Source: Metaphire vulgaris (Eukaryota; Annelida; Clitellata; Crassiclitellata; Megascolecidae). From it: a stretch of DNA of 64,000 bases. Shown piece by piece: positions 1-13,390 of the stretch. The number at the start of each line of letters is the position of its first letter. Position 1 is the first letter of the stretch. The translations under genes were made by a program, and so were the position numbers. The stretch spans positions 1,392,429 to 1,456,428 of the forward strand of contig CM030853.1 in the NCBI GenBank assembly GCA_018105865.1, read 5' to 3'. A model generated the notes under the pieces. It was not told the DNA's origin. It worked only from the letters and a program-made list of their open reading frames with translations, and ran no database searches.

Positions 1-3000
1 TACTACTGATGACACTCCATTTTGATGCTTAAATTCGATATTTTACTGTAAAAGATAAATTGTAGAGCAGATAGAATTCTAGTTCCAAAAGCGTGTACAT
101 TATATGATCAATATAATGGCAAAAATAAGGGGTTGTCGCAGTTGAAGACTTGGTGAGGAAACGGGGAGTAGGATATGTAGGTGAAATCGATTTAGTTCCA
201 TGCAGTAGTGTGGAATACTACTGATGACACTTCATTTTGATGCTTAAATTCGATATTTTACTGTAAAAGATAAATTGTAGAGCAGATAGAATTCTGAAAA
301 GCGTGTACATTATATGATCAATATAATGGCAAAATAAGGGGGTTGTCGCAGTTGAGGACTTGGTGAGGAAACGGGGAGTAGGATATGTAGGTGAAATCGA
401 TTTAGTTCCATGCAGTAGTGTGGAATACTACTGATGACACTCCATTTTGATGCTTAAATTCGATATTTTACTGTAAAAGATAAATTGTAGAGCAGATAGA
501 ATTCTGAAAAGCGTGTACATTATATGATCAATATAATGGCAAAATAAGGGGGTTGTCGCAGTTGAAGACTTGGTGAGGAAACGGGGAGTAGGATATGTAG
601 GTGAAATCGATTTAGTTCCATGCAGTAGTGTGGAATACTACTGATGACACTTCATTTTGATGCTTAAATTCGATATTTTACTGTAAAAGATAAATTGTAG
701 AGCAGATAGAATTCTGAAAAGCGTGTACATTATATGATCAATATAATGGCAAAATAAGGGGGTTGTCGCAGTTGAGGACTTGGTGAGGAAACGGGGAGTA
801 GGATATGTAGGTGAAATCGATTTAGTTCCATGCAGTAGTGTGGAATACTACTGATGACACTCCATTTTGATGCTTAAATTCGATATTTTACTGTAAAAAA
901 GATGAGACTGTACAGCAGATGGAATTCTCGATTTAGTTCCAGCGTGTACATTATATGATCAATATAATGGCAAAATAAGGGGTTGTCGATCAGTTGAAGA
1001 CTTGGTGAGGAAACGGGGAGTAGGATATGTAGGTGAAATCGATTTAGTTCCATGCAGTAGTGTGGAATACTACTGATGACACTTCATTTTGATGCTTAAA
1101 TTCGATATTTTACTGTAAAAGATAAATTGTAGAGCAGATAGAATTCTGAAAAGCGTGTACATTATATGATCAATATAATGGCAAAATAAGGGGGTTGTCG
1201 CAGTTGAGGACTTGGTGAGGAAACGGGGAGTAGGATATGTAGGTGAAATCGATTTAGTTCCATGCAGTAGTGTGGAATACTACTGATGACACTCCATTTT
1301 GATGCTTAAATTCGATATTTTACTGGAAAAGATAAATTGTACAGCAGATGGAATTCTGAACAGCGTGTACATTATATGATCAATATAATGGCAAAATAAG
1401 GGGTTGTCGCAGTTGAAGACTTGGTGAGAAACGGGGAGTAGGATATGTAGGTGAAATCGATTTAGTTCCATGCAGTAGTGTGGAATACTACTGATGACAC
1501 TTCATTTTGATGCTTAAATTCGATATTTTACTGTAAAAGATAAATTGTAGAGCAGATAGAATTCTGAAAAGCGTGTGCATTAGATGATCAATATAATGGC
1601 AAAATAAGGGGGTTGTCGCAGTTGAGGACTTGGTGAGAAACGGGGAGTAGGATATGTAGGTGAAATCGATTTAGTTCCATGCAGTAGTGTGGAATACTAC
1701 TGATGACACTCCATTTTGATGCTTAAATTCGATATTTTACTGTAAAAGATAAATTGTAGAGCAGATAGAATTCTGAAAAGCGTGTGCATTAGATGATCAA
1801 TATAATGGCAAAATAAGGGGGTTGTCGCAGTTGAAGACTTGGTGAGGAAACGGGGAGTAGGATATGTAGGTGAAATCGATTTAGTTCCATGCAGTAGTGT
1901 GGAATACTACTGATGACACTTCATTTTGATGCTTAAATTCGATATTTTACTGTAAAAGATAAATTGTAGAGCAGATAGAATTCTGAAAAGCGTGTACATT
2001 ATATGATCAATATAATGGCAAAATAAAGGGGTTGGCAAAATAAGGGGTAGGCAGTTGAGGACTTGGTGAGGAAACGGGGAGTAGGATATGTAGGTGAAAT
2101 CGATTTAGTTCCATGCAGAAATCTGATGACAGTTCATTTTGATGCTTAAATTCGATATTTTAGTGTGGAATACTACAGATGAATGACGTGTACATTATAT
2201 GATCAATATAATGGCAAAATAAGGGGTTTGATGACTTGGTGAGGAAACGGGGAGTAGGATAAGGTGAAATCGATTTAGTTTTTGGAATACTACTGATGAC
2301 ACTTCATTTTAAAAGATAAATTGTAGAGCAGATAGAATTCTCCACAGCGTGTACATTATATGATCAATATAATGGCAAAATAAGGGGGTTGTCGCAGTTG
2401 AAGACTTGGTGAGGAAACGGGGAGTAGGATATGTAGGTGAAATCGATTTAGTTCCATGCAGTAGTGTGGAATACTACTGATGACACTCCATTTTGATGCT
2501 TAAATTCGATATTTTACTGTAAAAGATAAATTGTAGAGCAGATAGAATTCTGAAAAGCGTGTACATTATATGATCAATATAATGGCAAAATAAGGGGGTT
2601 GTCGCAGTTGAGGACTTGGTGAGGAAACGGGGAGTAGGATATGTAGGTGAAATCGATTTAGTTCCATGCAGTAGTGTGGAATACTACTGATGACACTCCA
2701 TTTTGATGCTTAAATTCGATATTTTACTGTAAAAGATAAATTGTAGAGCAGATAGAAGCGTGCAGATAATGGAATTGAGGACTTGGTGAGGAAACGGGGA
2801 GTAGGATATGTAGGTGAAATCGATTTATATGATCAACATATTTTGATGCTTAAAATATTTTACTGTAAAAGTTGTAGAGCAGATAGAATTTGAGCGTGAC
2901 ATTATATGATCAATATAATGGCAAAATAAGGGGGTTGTCGCAGTTGAGGACTTGGTGAGGAAACGGGGAGTAGGATATGTAGGTGAAATCGATTTAGTTC

Positions 3001-5333
3001 CATGCAGTAGTGTGGAATACTACTGATGACACTCCATTTTCATGCTTAAATTCGATATTTTACTGGAAAAGATAAGACTGTACAGCAGATGGAATTCTGA
3101 AAAGCGTGTACATTATATGATCAATATAATGGCAAAATAAGGGGGTTGTCGCAGTTGAGGACTTGGTGAGGAAACGGGGAGTAGGATATGTAGGTGAAAT
3201 CGATTTAGTTCCATGCAGTAGTGTGGAATACTACTGATGACACTCCATTTTGATGCTTAAATTCGATATTTTACTGTAAAAGATAAATTGTAGAGCAGAT
3301 AGAATTCTGAAAAGCGTGTACATTAGATGATCAATATAATGGCAAAATAAGGGGGTTGTCGCAGTTGAGGACTTGGTGAGGAAACGGGGAGTAGGATATG
3401 TAGGTGAAATCGATTTAGTTCCATGCAGTAGTGTGGAATACTACTGATGACACTCCATTTTGATGCTTAAATTCGATATTTTACTGGAAAAGATAAGACT
3501 GTACAGCAGATAGAATTCTGAAAAGCGTGTACATTATATGATCAATATAATGGCAAAATAAGGGGGTTGTCGCAGTTGAAGACTTGGTGAGGAAACGGGG
3601 AGTAGGATATGTAGGTGAAATCGATTTAGTTCCATGCAGTAGTGTGGAATACTGCTGATGACACTTCATTTTGATGCTTAAATTCGATATTTTACTGTAA
3701 AAGATAAATTGTAGAGCAGATAGAATTCTGAAAAGCGTGTACATTAGATGATCAATATAATGGCAAAATAAGGGGGTTGTCGCAGTTGAGGACTTGGTGA
3801 GGAAACGGGGAGTAGGATATGTAGGTGAAATCGATTTAGTTCCATGCAGTAGTGTGGAATACTACTGATAACACTCCATTTTGATGCTTAAATTCGATAT
3901 TTTACTGGAAAAGATGAGACTGTACAGCAGATGGAATTCTCCACAGCGTGTACATTATATGATCAATATAATGGCAAAATAAGGGGGTTGTCGCAGTTGA
4001 AGACTTGGTGAGAAAACGGGGAGTAGGATATGTGGGTGAAATCGATTTAGTTCCATGCAGTAGTGTGGAATACTACTGATGACACTTCATTTTGATGCTT
4101 AAATTCGATATTTTACTGTAAAAGATAAATTGTAAAGCAGATAGAATTCTGAAAAGCGTGTGCATTAGATGATCAATATAATGGCAAAATAAGGGGGTTG
4201 TCGCAGTTGAGGACTTGGTGAGGAAACGGGGAGTAGGATATGTAGGTGAAATCGATTTAGTTCCATGCAGTAGTGTGGAATACTACTGATGACACTTCAT
4301 TTTGATGCTTAAATTCGATATTTTACTGTAAAAGATAAATTGTAGAGCAAATAGAATTCTGAAAAGCGTGTACATTATATGATCAATATAATGGCAAAAT
4401 AAGGGGGTTGTCGCAGTTGAGGACTTGGTGAGGAAACGGGGAGTAGGATATGTAGGTGAAATCGATTTAGTTCCATGCAGTAGTGTGGAATACTACTGAT
4501 GACACTCCATTTTGATGCTTAAATTCGATATTTTACTGGAAAAGATAAGACTGTACAGCAGATGGAATTCTGAAAAGCGTGTACATTATATGATCAATAT
4601 AATGGCAAAATAAGGGGGTTGTCGCAGTTGAGGACTTGGTGAGGAAACGGGGAGTAGGATATGTAGGTGAAATCGATTTAGTTCCATGCAGTAGTGTGGA
4701 ATACTACTGATGACACTTCATTTTGATGCTTAAATTCGATATTTTACTGTCAAAGATAAATTGTAGAGCAAATAGAATTCTGAAAAGCGTGTACATTATA
4801 TGATCAATATAATGGCAAAATAAGGGGGTTGTCGCAGTTGAAGACTTGGTGAGAAAACGGGGAGTAGGATATGTGGGTGAAATCGATTTAGTTCCACGCA
4901 GTAGTGTGGAATACTGCTGATGACACTTCATTTTGATGCTTAAATTCGATTTTTTAATGGAAAAGATAAAATTGTACAGCAGATGGAATTCTCCACAGCG
5001 TGTACATTATATGATCAATATAATGGCAAAATAAGGGGGTTGTCGCAGTTGAAGACTTGGTGAGAAAACGGGGAGTAGGATATGTGGGTGAAATCGATTT
5101 AGTTCCACGCAGTAGTGTGGAATACTGCTGATGACACTTCATTTTGATGCTTAAATTCGATCTTTTAATGGAAAAGATAAAATTGTACAGCAGATGGAAT
5201 TCTCCACAGCGTGTACATTATATGATCATGATCAATATAATGTAAAAATAAGGGGGTTGTCGCGGTTGAGGACTTCGGTAGGAAAAGGGGAGTAGGATAT
5301 GTTGGTGAAGTCGGTTGAATTCCATGCAGTAGT

Positions 5334-5335
<2 letters not shown>
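1..5335. repeat. Tandem satellite, ~210-bp unit, about 25 copies
   Basis: The unit start TACTACTGATGACAC recurs at 216, 426, 636, 846, 1068, 1278 and onward to about 5122, mostly 210 bp apart. Each intact unit has an EcoRI site (GAATTC), a GATC-centred palindrome (98-118 in the first copy) and an AGTAGT...ACTACT hairpin at the unit boundary. Copies 1-10 alternate at two diagnostic positions (see findings). Units between about 2016 and 2900 are shuffled and shortened, and the last units (after about 4900) are the most diverged. The short ORFs that recur here are by-products of the repeat period, not genes. The array runs off the left edge. Confidence 0.97.

Positions 5336-5376
<41 letters not shown>
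5336..5376. repeat. (GA)n microsatellite closing the satellite
   Basis: An uninterrupted GA run begins where the last degenerate satellite unit ends, so it marks the array boundary. Confidence 0.95.
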
Positions 5377-5380
<4 letters not shown>

Positions 5381-6097
5381 AGTCCTATGGGCCTAATATC
5401 ATAAGTGATCTGTGCCCCAATCGGTGCTTTACCTGGGGGCAGTTGATTTAAGACTGATGGCTAATAATTAATCTATTCGATATCTTTTCGCGGCACCTAT
5501 ACTGTATAGCAACACTGAGTTAGAAAGCAGAAATGCCCGGAGGTGGACAGATTTCTTCCTCTCCGATTATAAGATTCGTGGAGATGGATTAATTACCGTC
5601 ATTTGGAGCTCGAAAAAAAGTCAAAAGTCGTTTTGGCGAAGTAATTCGAGGCAGGTGCTTTCAAAATATTGCCCATAATTAAGTTATTCATTGAAGTTAT
5701 ATGTAAAAATACAATCTGCGATAGATTCTGTTTTAATTTTTCCCCGCCAAAGCTTAGTACAATAATTAATTCTCGCCCTTTATAATGATTAGTCTATCTA
5801 TCTCTAGTGTCTCCTTCCCCGTCTCCTCTCCAGTCTTCTTTCGTGTCTTCTTTGTATTCTTCTTAGTGTTTTTCTTAGTGTTTCTCCCTTATCGTGTTCA
5901 TCTCTGTCTTGTTCCTTGTATTATTGCTTGTACTATTGCCTGTTTTGTTCCTTATTCGGTTCCTCGTCTTATTCCTTGTCTGCTTCATCGTGTTATTCCT
6001 TGTCTTGTTCGCTGTCTGTCTCCTTCCGTCTGTCCATCTTCGATCGCCGAGTCGCCGAAGGCTTTAACTGAAGATGGATTCGTTGATTGCGAGACAA
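5377..6097. other. Unique sequence, no gene seen
   Basis: Ordinary mixed sequence turning pyrimidine-rich after 5785. The open frame there reads as runs of F, V, S and P from T/C-rich DNA with no recognisable domain. Confidence 0.6.
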
Positions 6098-6690
6098 TTC
6101 CCTCTTCTTTTTCTTCTTCTTTTTCTTCTGCTTTTTCTTCTTCTTCTTCTTCTTCTTCTTCTTTTTCTTCTTCTCCTTCTCCTTCTCCCTCTTCTTCTTC
6201 TTCTTCTTCTCCTTCTTCTCCCTCTTCTCTCCATCGTCTGACTGAGCTTCATCTCCGCATCTGCCGAGGGCGATTACGACCTGGGGCGGGGAGGGGGTGG
6301 ACGGAGGATACGGAAAAGGGGAGGGGTGGAGGCGGAGAGGCGAGTGGCGGAGGAGGAAGTTGTCAAAGCAACAAACGGCGTTTGGGCGAAGTCTATTCTG
6401 CTTCGATTCTCCAAATCCCTTTAGCATCGTAAACACATCAGCTGGAAAATCGACCAAAAACAAGGAGAAGAAAAGAGAAGAGGATGAGGAGAAGGAGGAC
6501 GAAGACGAGGAGGAGGAGAGGGAGAAAAAAGGAGAGGGGCAGAGAACAGAACGATTAGAGAGTAATCGATATGACGCAATAATCGCTAATTATAAAACGA
6601 TGCGTCGCCAAAGAAAGACAGACTCACAAGCGACGACCGACAGACAGACAGACAGGCAGACAGACAGACAGACAGACAGTCAGACACATC
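6098..6690. repeat. Low-complexity (TTC)n, GA-rich and (CAGA)n tract
   Basis: TTC/TCC repeats fill 6098-6232, purine-rich sequence fills about 6290-6540, and a CAGA run fills 6636-6686. The frames open here are homopolymer-like (S, R/K, E) and are not supported as genes. Confidence 0.9.
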
Positions 6691-8318
6691 GACAAACTCA
6701 GCAGAATTCGATCAAATTTTTTGGCAAAATGACGTCACTGCTACGTCTTTCTCGATTCTCTCTATTCAAATGGTGGGGGGAAGAGGGGCGAAATGTCGAC
6801 ATAAAAATGTCGCAATGACACACTAATGTGGCATTCCTCGTCGATATGATTGGCCTATGAGAGCGAGGCCAGCTGACGTGAAAACGAGGCTGGGCGCTCT
6901 CGAGTGGCAGAGACGACGGCGTTTTATTTACAGAGAATTATTATTGGGAAACATTTGTAGAGAGAGACTCTTCAGCTTTCCTCTGGCTGTCTCGTTCTTT
7001 GTCAGCTGGCCCATTTGGCAGGGCCAAAGCCTTCCACGTCTCATCCATCGGACCGGCAAAACTGGCCCTGACTGCCACCCGCCCCCCCCCCATTCAATCC
7101 CACGCCCCCTTTCTCCACCTCGCACCGCGGTCCAGAATAAGAAATATTTCTTCCCTTCCGTCCTCCGCGACGTAACACTCGAATATGACATTCGTCGTCT
7201 AGAGTTCTTTAATACGGCAGATGGCCTATTCTGCGTCTATAATCTATATTCTATAAACGGTTATAATGGAAAATAATCCGCTCTTCTTGGATCGATTTGA
7301 CGGAGGGGGGGGGGGTCTTCCACCGTGGCAGTGACGGAACAGCCGGTAGAACAGCCCTTTCCCACCCCACCCCACCCCACCCCGAGATGACATCTTTCTT
7401 GTTGTCACGTTTGCTTCTGTGCACTGAATGCATGTCTACGCGTTCACTTTTCTTGTCGTTGGCAGGAGACGCAGGCATACTTTACAAGCAACCACTGACA
7501 GCTCTGACATCTGCAGCAGCTGCTACTCGAAGCAGTCAATTGAAGCATCGACCATAGAGATTATTGCACGTGCCCTATTTTTCTCCCCGCCCCTCCACAC
7601 AATTTTTAACCGCGTCTTCGGTTATTGGCATGGGCGTACGAAGGGGCGGAGGGTGCCAGGGGGTGCAATTGCACCCCCTGGAAAATTGTGGAGTTATGAA
7701 AAAAGTAAAATTACTTATTTCCTTCGTCACCATTTTGGAAATTGTTTTCATTTCTTTCGTCACAGGACCTTGTTTTGCACCCCCCTGGAAAAATTTCTGC
7801 GGACGCCCGTGGATCTTATTGGAAACATTGTGCGGGGTTGGAGATAGACTTAAGCACTGGCGTAGCCTCGGGAGGGGGCGGGTAACGGGCCCCCCCTCCC
7901 ATTCGGGTCGGGACCGGTCGTGTGAGATTCGTCTTTTACTGTGACAATATGAAAGTATCGTTTAGAAACAAAATGGCTTTTTAAAAAGATTTGCATTTTC
8001 CAGGATGGGGAGCACGTGCCCCCTCTTGCCCCAATGTGTGGCCGCCCATGAGAAAGAGAGAGGGAGGGAGAGGGAGGGAGGGAGGGAGAGAGAGAAGGAG
8101 ATACTGTGAATTGCCAATTCGAGTATTAATTGAAACCGCTTCAGCCATGCAACCATGGCAACATGGCGTCTATAATATTTTGGAATTCGTGCAATTAACA
8201 GTCGAGTGAGGAGGGTGTCAGCGAGTGGTGGCGACAGTCAGACTGACATCCAAAGCGCCCGACCGCTTTTAATTATTTAATCTAAACTCGAACAATCGAA
8301 TCATGACGTGTTGTGTTT

Positions 8319-8321
<3 letters not shown>
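6691..8321. other. Gene-free stretch with transposon relics
   Basis: I see no coding exon. The pieces near 7630-7813 (GGGCGTACGAAGGGG ... GGACGCCCGTGG) and 7857-7930 (TGGCGTAGCCTCGGG...) resemble diverged hAT-type non-autonomous elements of the CAGTGGCGTAGCC class found elsewhere in the window. G and C homopolymers and a GGGA repeat (8053-8098) account for the open frames. Confidence 0.5.

Positions 8322-8408
<87 letters not shown>
8322..8408. repeat. (CT)n microsatellite
   Basis: About 85 bp of nearly pure CT dinucleotide repeat. Confidence 0.97.
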
Positions 8409-8409
<1 letters not shown>

Positions 8410-8450
8410 AAAATTAATCCAACAAGTGGTGTTTTCTCGCCTTCGTCGTC

Positions 8451-8464
8451 GTTGCCATGACAAC
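8451..8464. promoter_or_regulatory. RFX X-box motif
   Basis: GTTGCCATGACAAC fits the RFX X-box consensus (GTNRCC, short spacer, RGYAAC). RFX factors bind such sites in promoters of ciliary genes. It lies in a CpG-containing segment just after the CT tract. No target coding exon is visible downstream. Confidence 0.5.
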
Positions 8465-8647
8465 GAAATCGAGGCGCCAACATGCAGAAGAACCGTCTCG
8501 ACGTACGATGGCGTCTCTATGTGCGATTGCCGACGACGATTTTTTAAACAATTTTCCCTCTCCCCGCCCACCCTCTCCCCACCCACTCACCGGCGTCAAA
8601 TCGTCTGAGAATTGTTTGCAATTTAAACGACGCGCGTTGAGAACGTC

Positions 8648-8661
8648 GTTGCCATGGCAAC
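8648..8661. promoter_or_regulatory. Second RFX X-box, fully palindromic
   Basis: GTTGCCATGGCAAC is a perfect inverted-repeat X-box 197 bp from the first one, in the same orientation-neutral form. A weaker half-site, GCAACCATGGCAAC, lies at about 8149. Confidence 0.5.
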
Positions 8662-8815
8662 CATTTTTGTAGCGCCGTCACATACGGCACGATAGAAGTA
8701 CTGTGCGCGTATATATATATATATAGGCATATTATGGCGAGGCGTTTAAAGCCAGACCTCCAGCCCAGCAAGGGCTAGAATCAGACTGTTACCTGACATT
8801 AATTGAGGAAGTATA

Positions 8816-8847
8816 CAGTAGAACTTCGTTATAACGAAGCTCCACTG
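8816..8847. mobile_element. Minimal pogo/Tigger-like foldback
   Basis: CAGTAGAACTTCG and its near-complement CGAAGCTCCACTG are almost back to back and flanked by TA on both sides. These are the termini of the same family as the 176-195-bp copies at 11177, 53524 and 58740, so this looks like an internal-deletion derivative reduced to its inverted repeats. Confidence 0.75.
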
Positions 8848-9309
8848 TACAATAACAACTGTAGACGACGGTATTAAGCACTTGAATTTAACAGGCTCAA
8901 TTTAGACGACTATAGTCCTGCTAAAAGTTCACTGAAAAGTGAATTATTATTTTTGAAATATAGGGTTAAATTTCTAAATAATAGCTAAAGAACGCGAACC
9001 ATTAGCGCCTTCGCGTTTCACTGCCTCGGCTGATGGAAACCATGAACAACGGTCTTGTCTGCCATGGGCGAGTCACTCTCATGGTCAGTCGCTCAAGTGA
9101 GTCCTGCTCTTGACCTCGGCTGACCCCCCACCCCCAGCCACTTACCGCGAAGGTTCAGGGCGCAGACCGGTGAACCAGGAAGTGGCTCCCACAAATTTTC
9201 CCAGCAAGAAAATACAGGCAAAAACGACTGCCCCCTAGACCATGTCCATGGATGTCCATGGATAAAGACCTTATTCCGACTGGTATTTTTGCCCAGCCCT
9301 CTCCCAATG

Positions 9310-9368
<59 letters not shown>

Positions 9369-9472
9369 GTGTATATATATAGCAAGGTTGCTAACGCGGG
9401 AAAATATTATAGCTTCATTCTGTTCTCTACCCTTTCATTTTCGATATTTATTCTCCTCTCCACCTTTTTTCT

Positions 9473-9517
<45 letters not shown>

Positions 9518-10483
9518 GATAGCCATTAACCGTTGCTTGATTGCCATTTGTAGCGCTATCGGCAGAGGTCTCCGATCAATTATGGTGCTCATTTTCCACT
9601 CGAAGTGAGTGGTGGGCGCTCAATTGAACGCCCATCGGATCTCTTTAGTCGTTTCCTTCGCACAATAATAATTACGAACGCCAAAAGACGTCATGCAAAT
9701 GAACGTTATCGAAGTAAGAGGCTGACAGGAGTGGAAGGAACTCATTCGGACCCATCGTCCGACCGAATAGGGAACGACGGAAGGAAGGAAAGAATGAGAA
9801 AAAAGAAGAGAAACAATTACGGTTAATTTTACCCTCCCCTCACTCACCCCCCGCGATCACCACAAAACAGCCACTATAGGCCTAGTACCCCAGCTGCATA
9901 GCGTTCAGATATTCCACAGTGAAAAATATATTCTCGTACATCTTCTCCTCCTTCTCCTCGTCCTCCTCCTCCTCGTCCTCCTCCTCCTCCTTCTCCACTT
10001 CTTCCTCCTCCTCCTTTCCTGAATCGTTCTAGGAGAAACTGTCAAATGCTGAATAGTAGAGATACGTGAGTGAGATCAGGGTTCGTACATTTTGCATCTG
10101 ACAAATTTTGACCCAAGTCCGAAAAAATCGTCTTCGAATTGGGCTAAAAACGTTTTGGACCGCCGCAATTTACTTAGGCTGCGTTCGAAAACCTGTTCGC
10201 CCACCGGGTCTCGTCGAGGGCGGGCCAAAAAGTTAATTCATATCACCCGGAAGGGGGTAAACTAAACCCCTTGAGTTTTTTTCTTTTACGCTAAAGCGAT
10301 TTGCATATACACCCACTCTAATATCCGATCTTTTTTCCTTTTATCTCCAGTTCCTCCCCCCCCCCCAACCACCGTAGTCCGTTTCTCTCCAGTTCCCCCT
10401 TAGTTTCCTCATCGTTTCACCCCTTTGCTCTCCATCCCTGCATCCGACATATTAAAAATATATATATACATAAGACATATTAA

Positions 10484-10514
<31 letters not shown>

Positions 10515-11176
10515 ACTGACAATAGCCATAGGCAGCCGACATTAAATATGCATGACTGACAACGTGGCAGAAACCAGGGAACGAAGAAAATGCACCTATC
10601 TCTTGAGGATCACCCTCTCCCCCTCTCTCCCCTCCCCCTAGGAATACACTCTGAAATAGAAGATTGGCGATAGAGAAACAGCCGCCTCGCATTTTCCGTA
10701 TATTTTGGCGAAGCATCAAGATAAACAGGTTTGCGTTCGTGTGTGTGTGTGTGTGTGTGTGTCTGGACGTATGTGTGTTTGTTTCGACGTATGTACGGTT
10801 GCCTAGCATTCATCGCGCGTCTAAGCGAAATAATATGATAGTCAACCAAAGGTCGTGAATGACGAAATGATACAGCGAAGAGTTTGATGTCGACTCCACA
10901 GGCACTGAAAATGAAAACGCGAAAAACCTTTAATTACAAATAATATTCATTCGGAGGGAAACTAATACAGAAAAGAAGGAAGGAAGGAAGGAAGGAAGTA
11001 TGGATGGATGGATGGATGGATGGAAGAAACGAAGGAGAAAGAAACTCAAGGAAAACGATGGAAGAAAGGAAGATAACAAAGAGAAAAGACAATCAGTAAA
11101 GGAGAGAAAAGAAACAAAGACAGAAACAAACAAACAAACAAACATGACACGAAACTAAGTAATAAAGCAAAATATA
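8848..11176. other. Gene-free stretch with several microsatellites
   Basis: It contains (TA)n 9312-9365, (GA)n 9474-9514, (TCC)n-rich 9950-10015, (TA)n 10483-10511, (GT)n 10740-10763 and GGAA/GGAT repeats 10972-11022. I found no exon with splice signals and recognisable protein. Confidence 0.6.
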
Positions 11177-11352
11177 CAGTAGAACTTCGATATAACGGAC
11201 TCGGTTATAACGTATATTTGGTTATAACGTGCCGCAGTGTACTGTCCCTTGTGATGCGCTATAGTATTGGATGGTATTGGACATAACGTACCTCGGATAC
11301 AACGTACTCAATTTTACAGACCCGCTAAGTACGTTATAACGAAGTTCTACTG
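11177..11352. mobile_element. Pogo/Tigger-like MITE
   Basis: It has terminal inverted repeats CAGTAGAACTTCG.. / ..CGAAGTTCTACTG and lies between TA dinucleotides, the target duplication of Tc1/mariner/pogo elements. The interior holds further TATAACG direct and inverted motifs and no ORF. Confidence 0.85.
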
Positions 11353-11369
11353 TATAAAGATATAAACCC

Positions 11370-11371
11370 GC

Positions 11372-11430
<59 letters not shown>

Positions 11431-11431
11431 T
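11370..11431. repeat. (AAT)n microsatellite
   Basis: A nearly pure AAT trinucleotide run just downstream of the pogo-like MITE. Confidence 0.95.
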
Positions 11432-11764
11432 AAAAATATAAAAATATAAATGAAGTTCCTGAAATAAGAATTAAAAGCGTTCAAGAAAACGCAGATAAGC
11501 TTTTACAGTAGAAGAGAATGTCATGTATCATCGAACATTAGTCTGTCTCTGTCTCTATCTGTCTATCTATCTGTCTGTCTGTCGCTGTCTCTGTCTATGT
11601 CTCTGTCTGTCTGTCTGTCTGTCTGGATGTCTGTCTGTCTGTCTCTCTTCCCACAGAGGCCGCAACAGGAGACCAGATAAATTTATACGCACTAAATCAT
11701 CAACTCTAGCAACGGGAAATACGCAATTTCGACGAAAATTTCATTCTGAACCCACGCTGGGCCA

Positions 11765-11768
<4 letters not shown>

Positions 11769-11857
<89 letters not shown>
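11769..11857. repeat. (TA)n-(GA)n compound microsatellite
   Basis: A TA run passes directly into a GA run at about 11820. The same TA-then-GA order recurs at 60049-60120. Confidence 0.95.
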
Positions 11858-11859
<2 letters not shown>

Positions 11860-12218
11860 CGTTCTAAGGTATTTCTAGCGGCAGAGATCAAAGCGAACGC
11901 GATTTCGCTACAGATTCGATTTGGATCCCGTAATAACTCCCCGATATCCGACGGAGGAGGCGCCTACTGAGATTGCATCCATTGCCTCGTCATTGCTCCA
12001 CGCAATATGATGAATTCCGTGGAGGTGTTCTTCCTCCGATCGGAACGCAATTAATTGCTGTATTTAAACCTTTTAGACTCATATTCTATTCCACTCTATG
12101 GAATTACAGCGATTACATTATAGGTTAAAGTAGAATGGTATATGACAATAACAAGATTTACAGTAGATTGGTTCGGTAGCGCATCAACAAGCAAAAAACA
12201 ACATTATGGCGCGACTAC

Positions 12219-12920
<702 letters not shown>

Positions 12921-13341
12921 ATAATTATTGTATAAGATTACTATTGTACATTTGATCGACGACTATATGAAATTGCTGAAAATATATCAAAGCGAAGGGC
13001 GGCAAAATGGTCTGTGATGTCGTCTGCCTTCCAGATGCCTGTCTCGAATGTTCCAATATCAGACGCCAGACACCTTCTCGCCGCTTTTCAGTGACGCAAG
13101 ATTTTACGAAATGACACATCACACAGAGTAAAGGCTGAGATACTAAACAGCAGCAGACGCGGCACCAGTGCAAATACACTGCAGTCTCTGTCACTGTCTC
13201 TGTCTGCCTTTCTGTATCCGTCTTCTGTCTCTGTGCCTTTGTCGGTAACTCTGTCTGTATTTCTGTCTCTCTTTCTCTCTCTCTGTCTTTCGGTATTTCT
13301 GTAGGTCCTTCGGTCTCTATCTCTGTCTCTGCCTGTCTCTT

Positions 13342-13390
<49 letters not shown>

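Noticed and set aside
1280..5142. Recurring 60-90-codon minus-strand ORFs in the satellite
   Set aside because: They are the same frame of the repeated unit (for example KSISPTYPTPRF) and break where the unit mutates. There are no other gene signals.
1..5335. Regular repeats as a CRISPR-like array
   Set aside because: The whole 210-bp unit repeats with no variable spacers, and the window is eukaryotic. It is satellite DNA.
5785..6463. Open frames on both strands (215 and 156 codons)
   Set aside because: They arise from TTC/GAA-rich low-complexity DNA and read as Ser or Lys/Arg runs.
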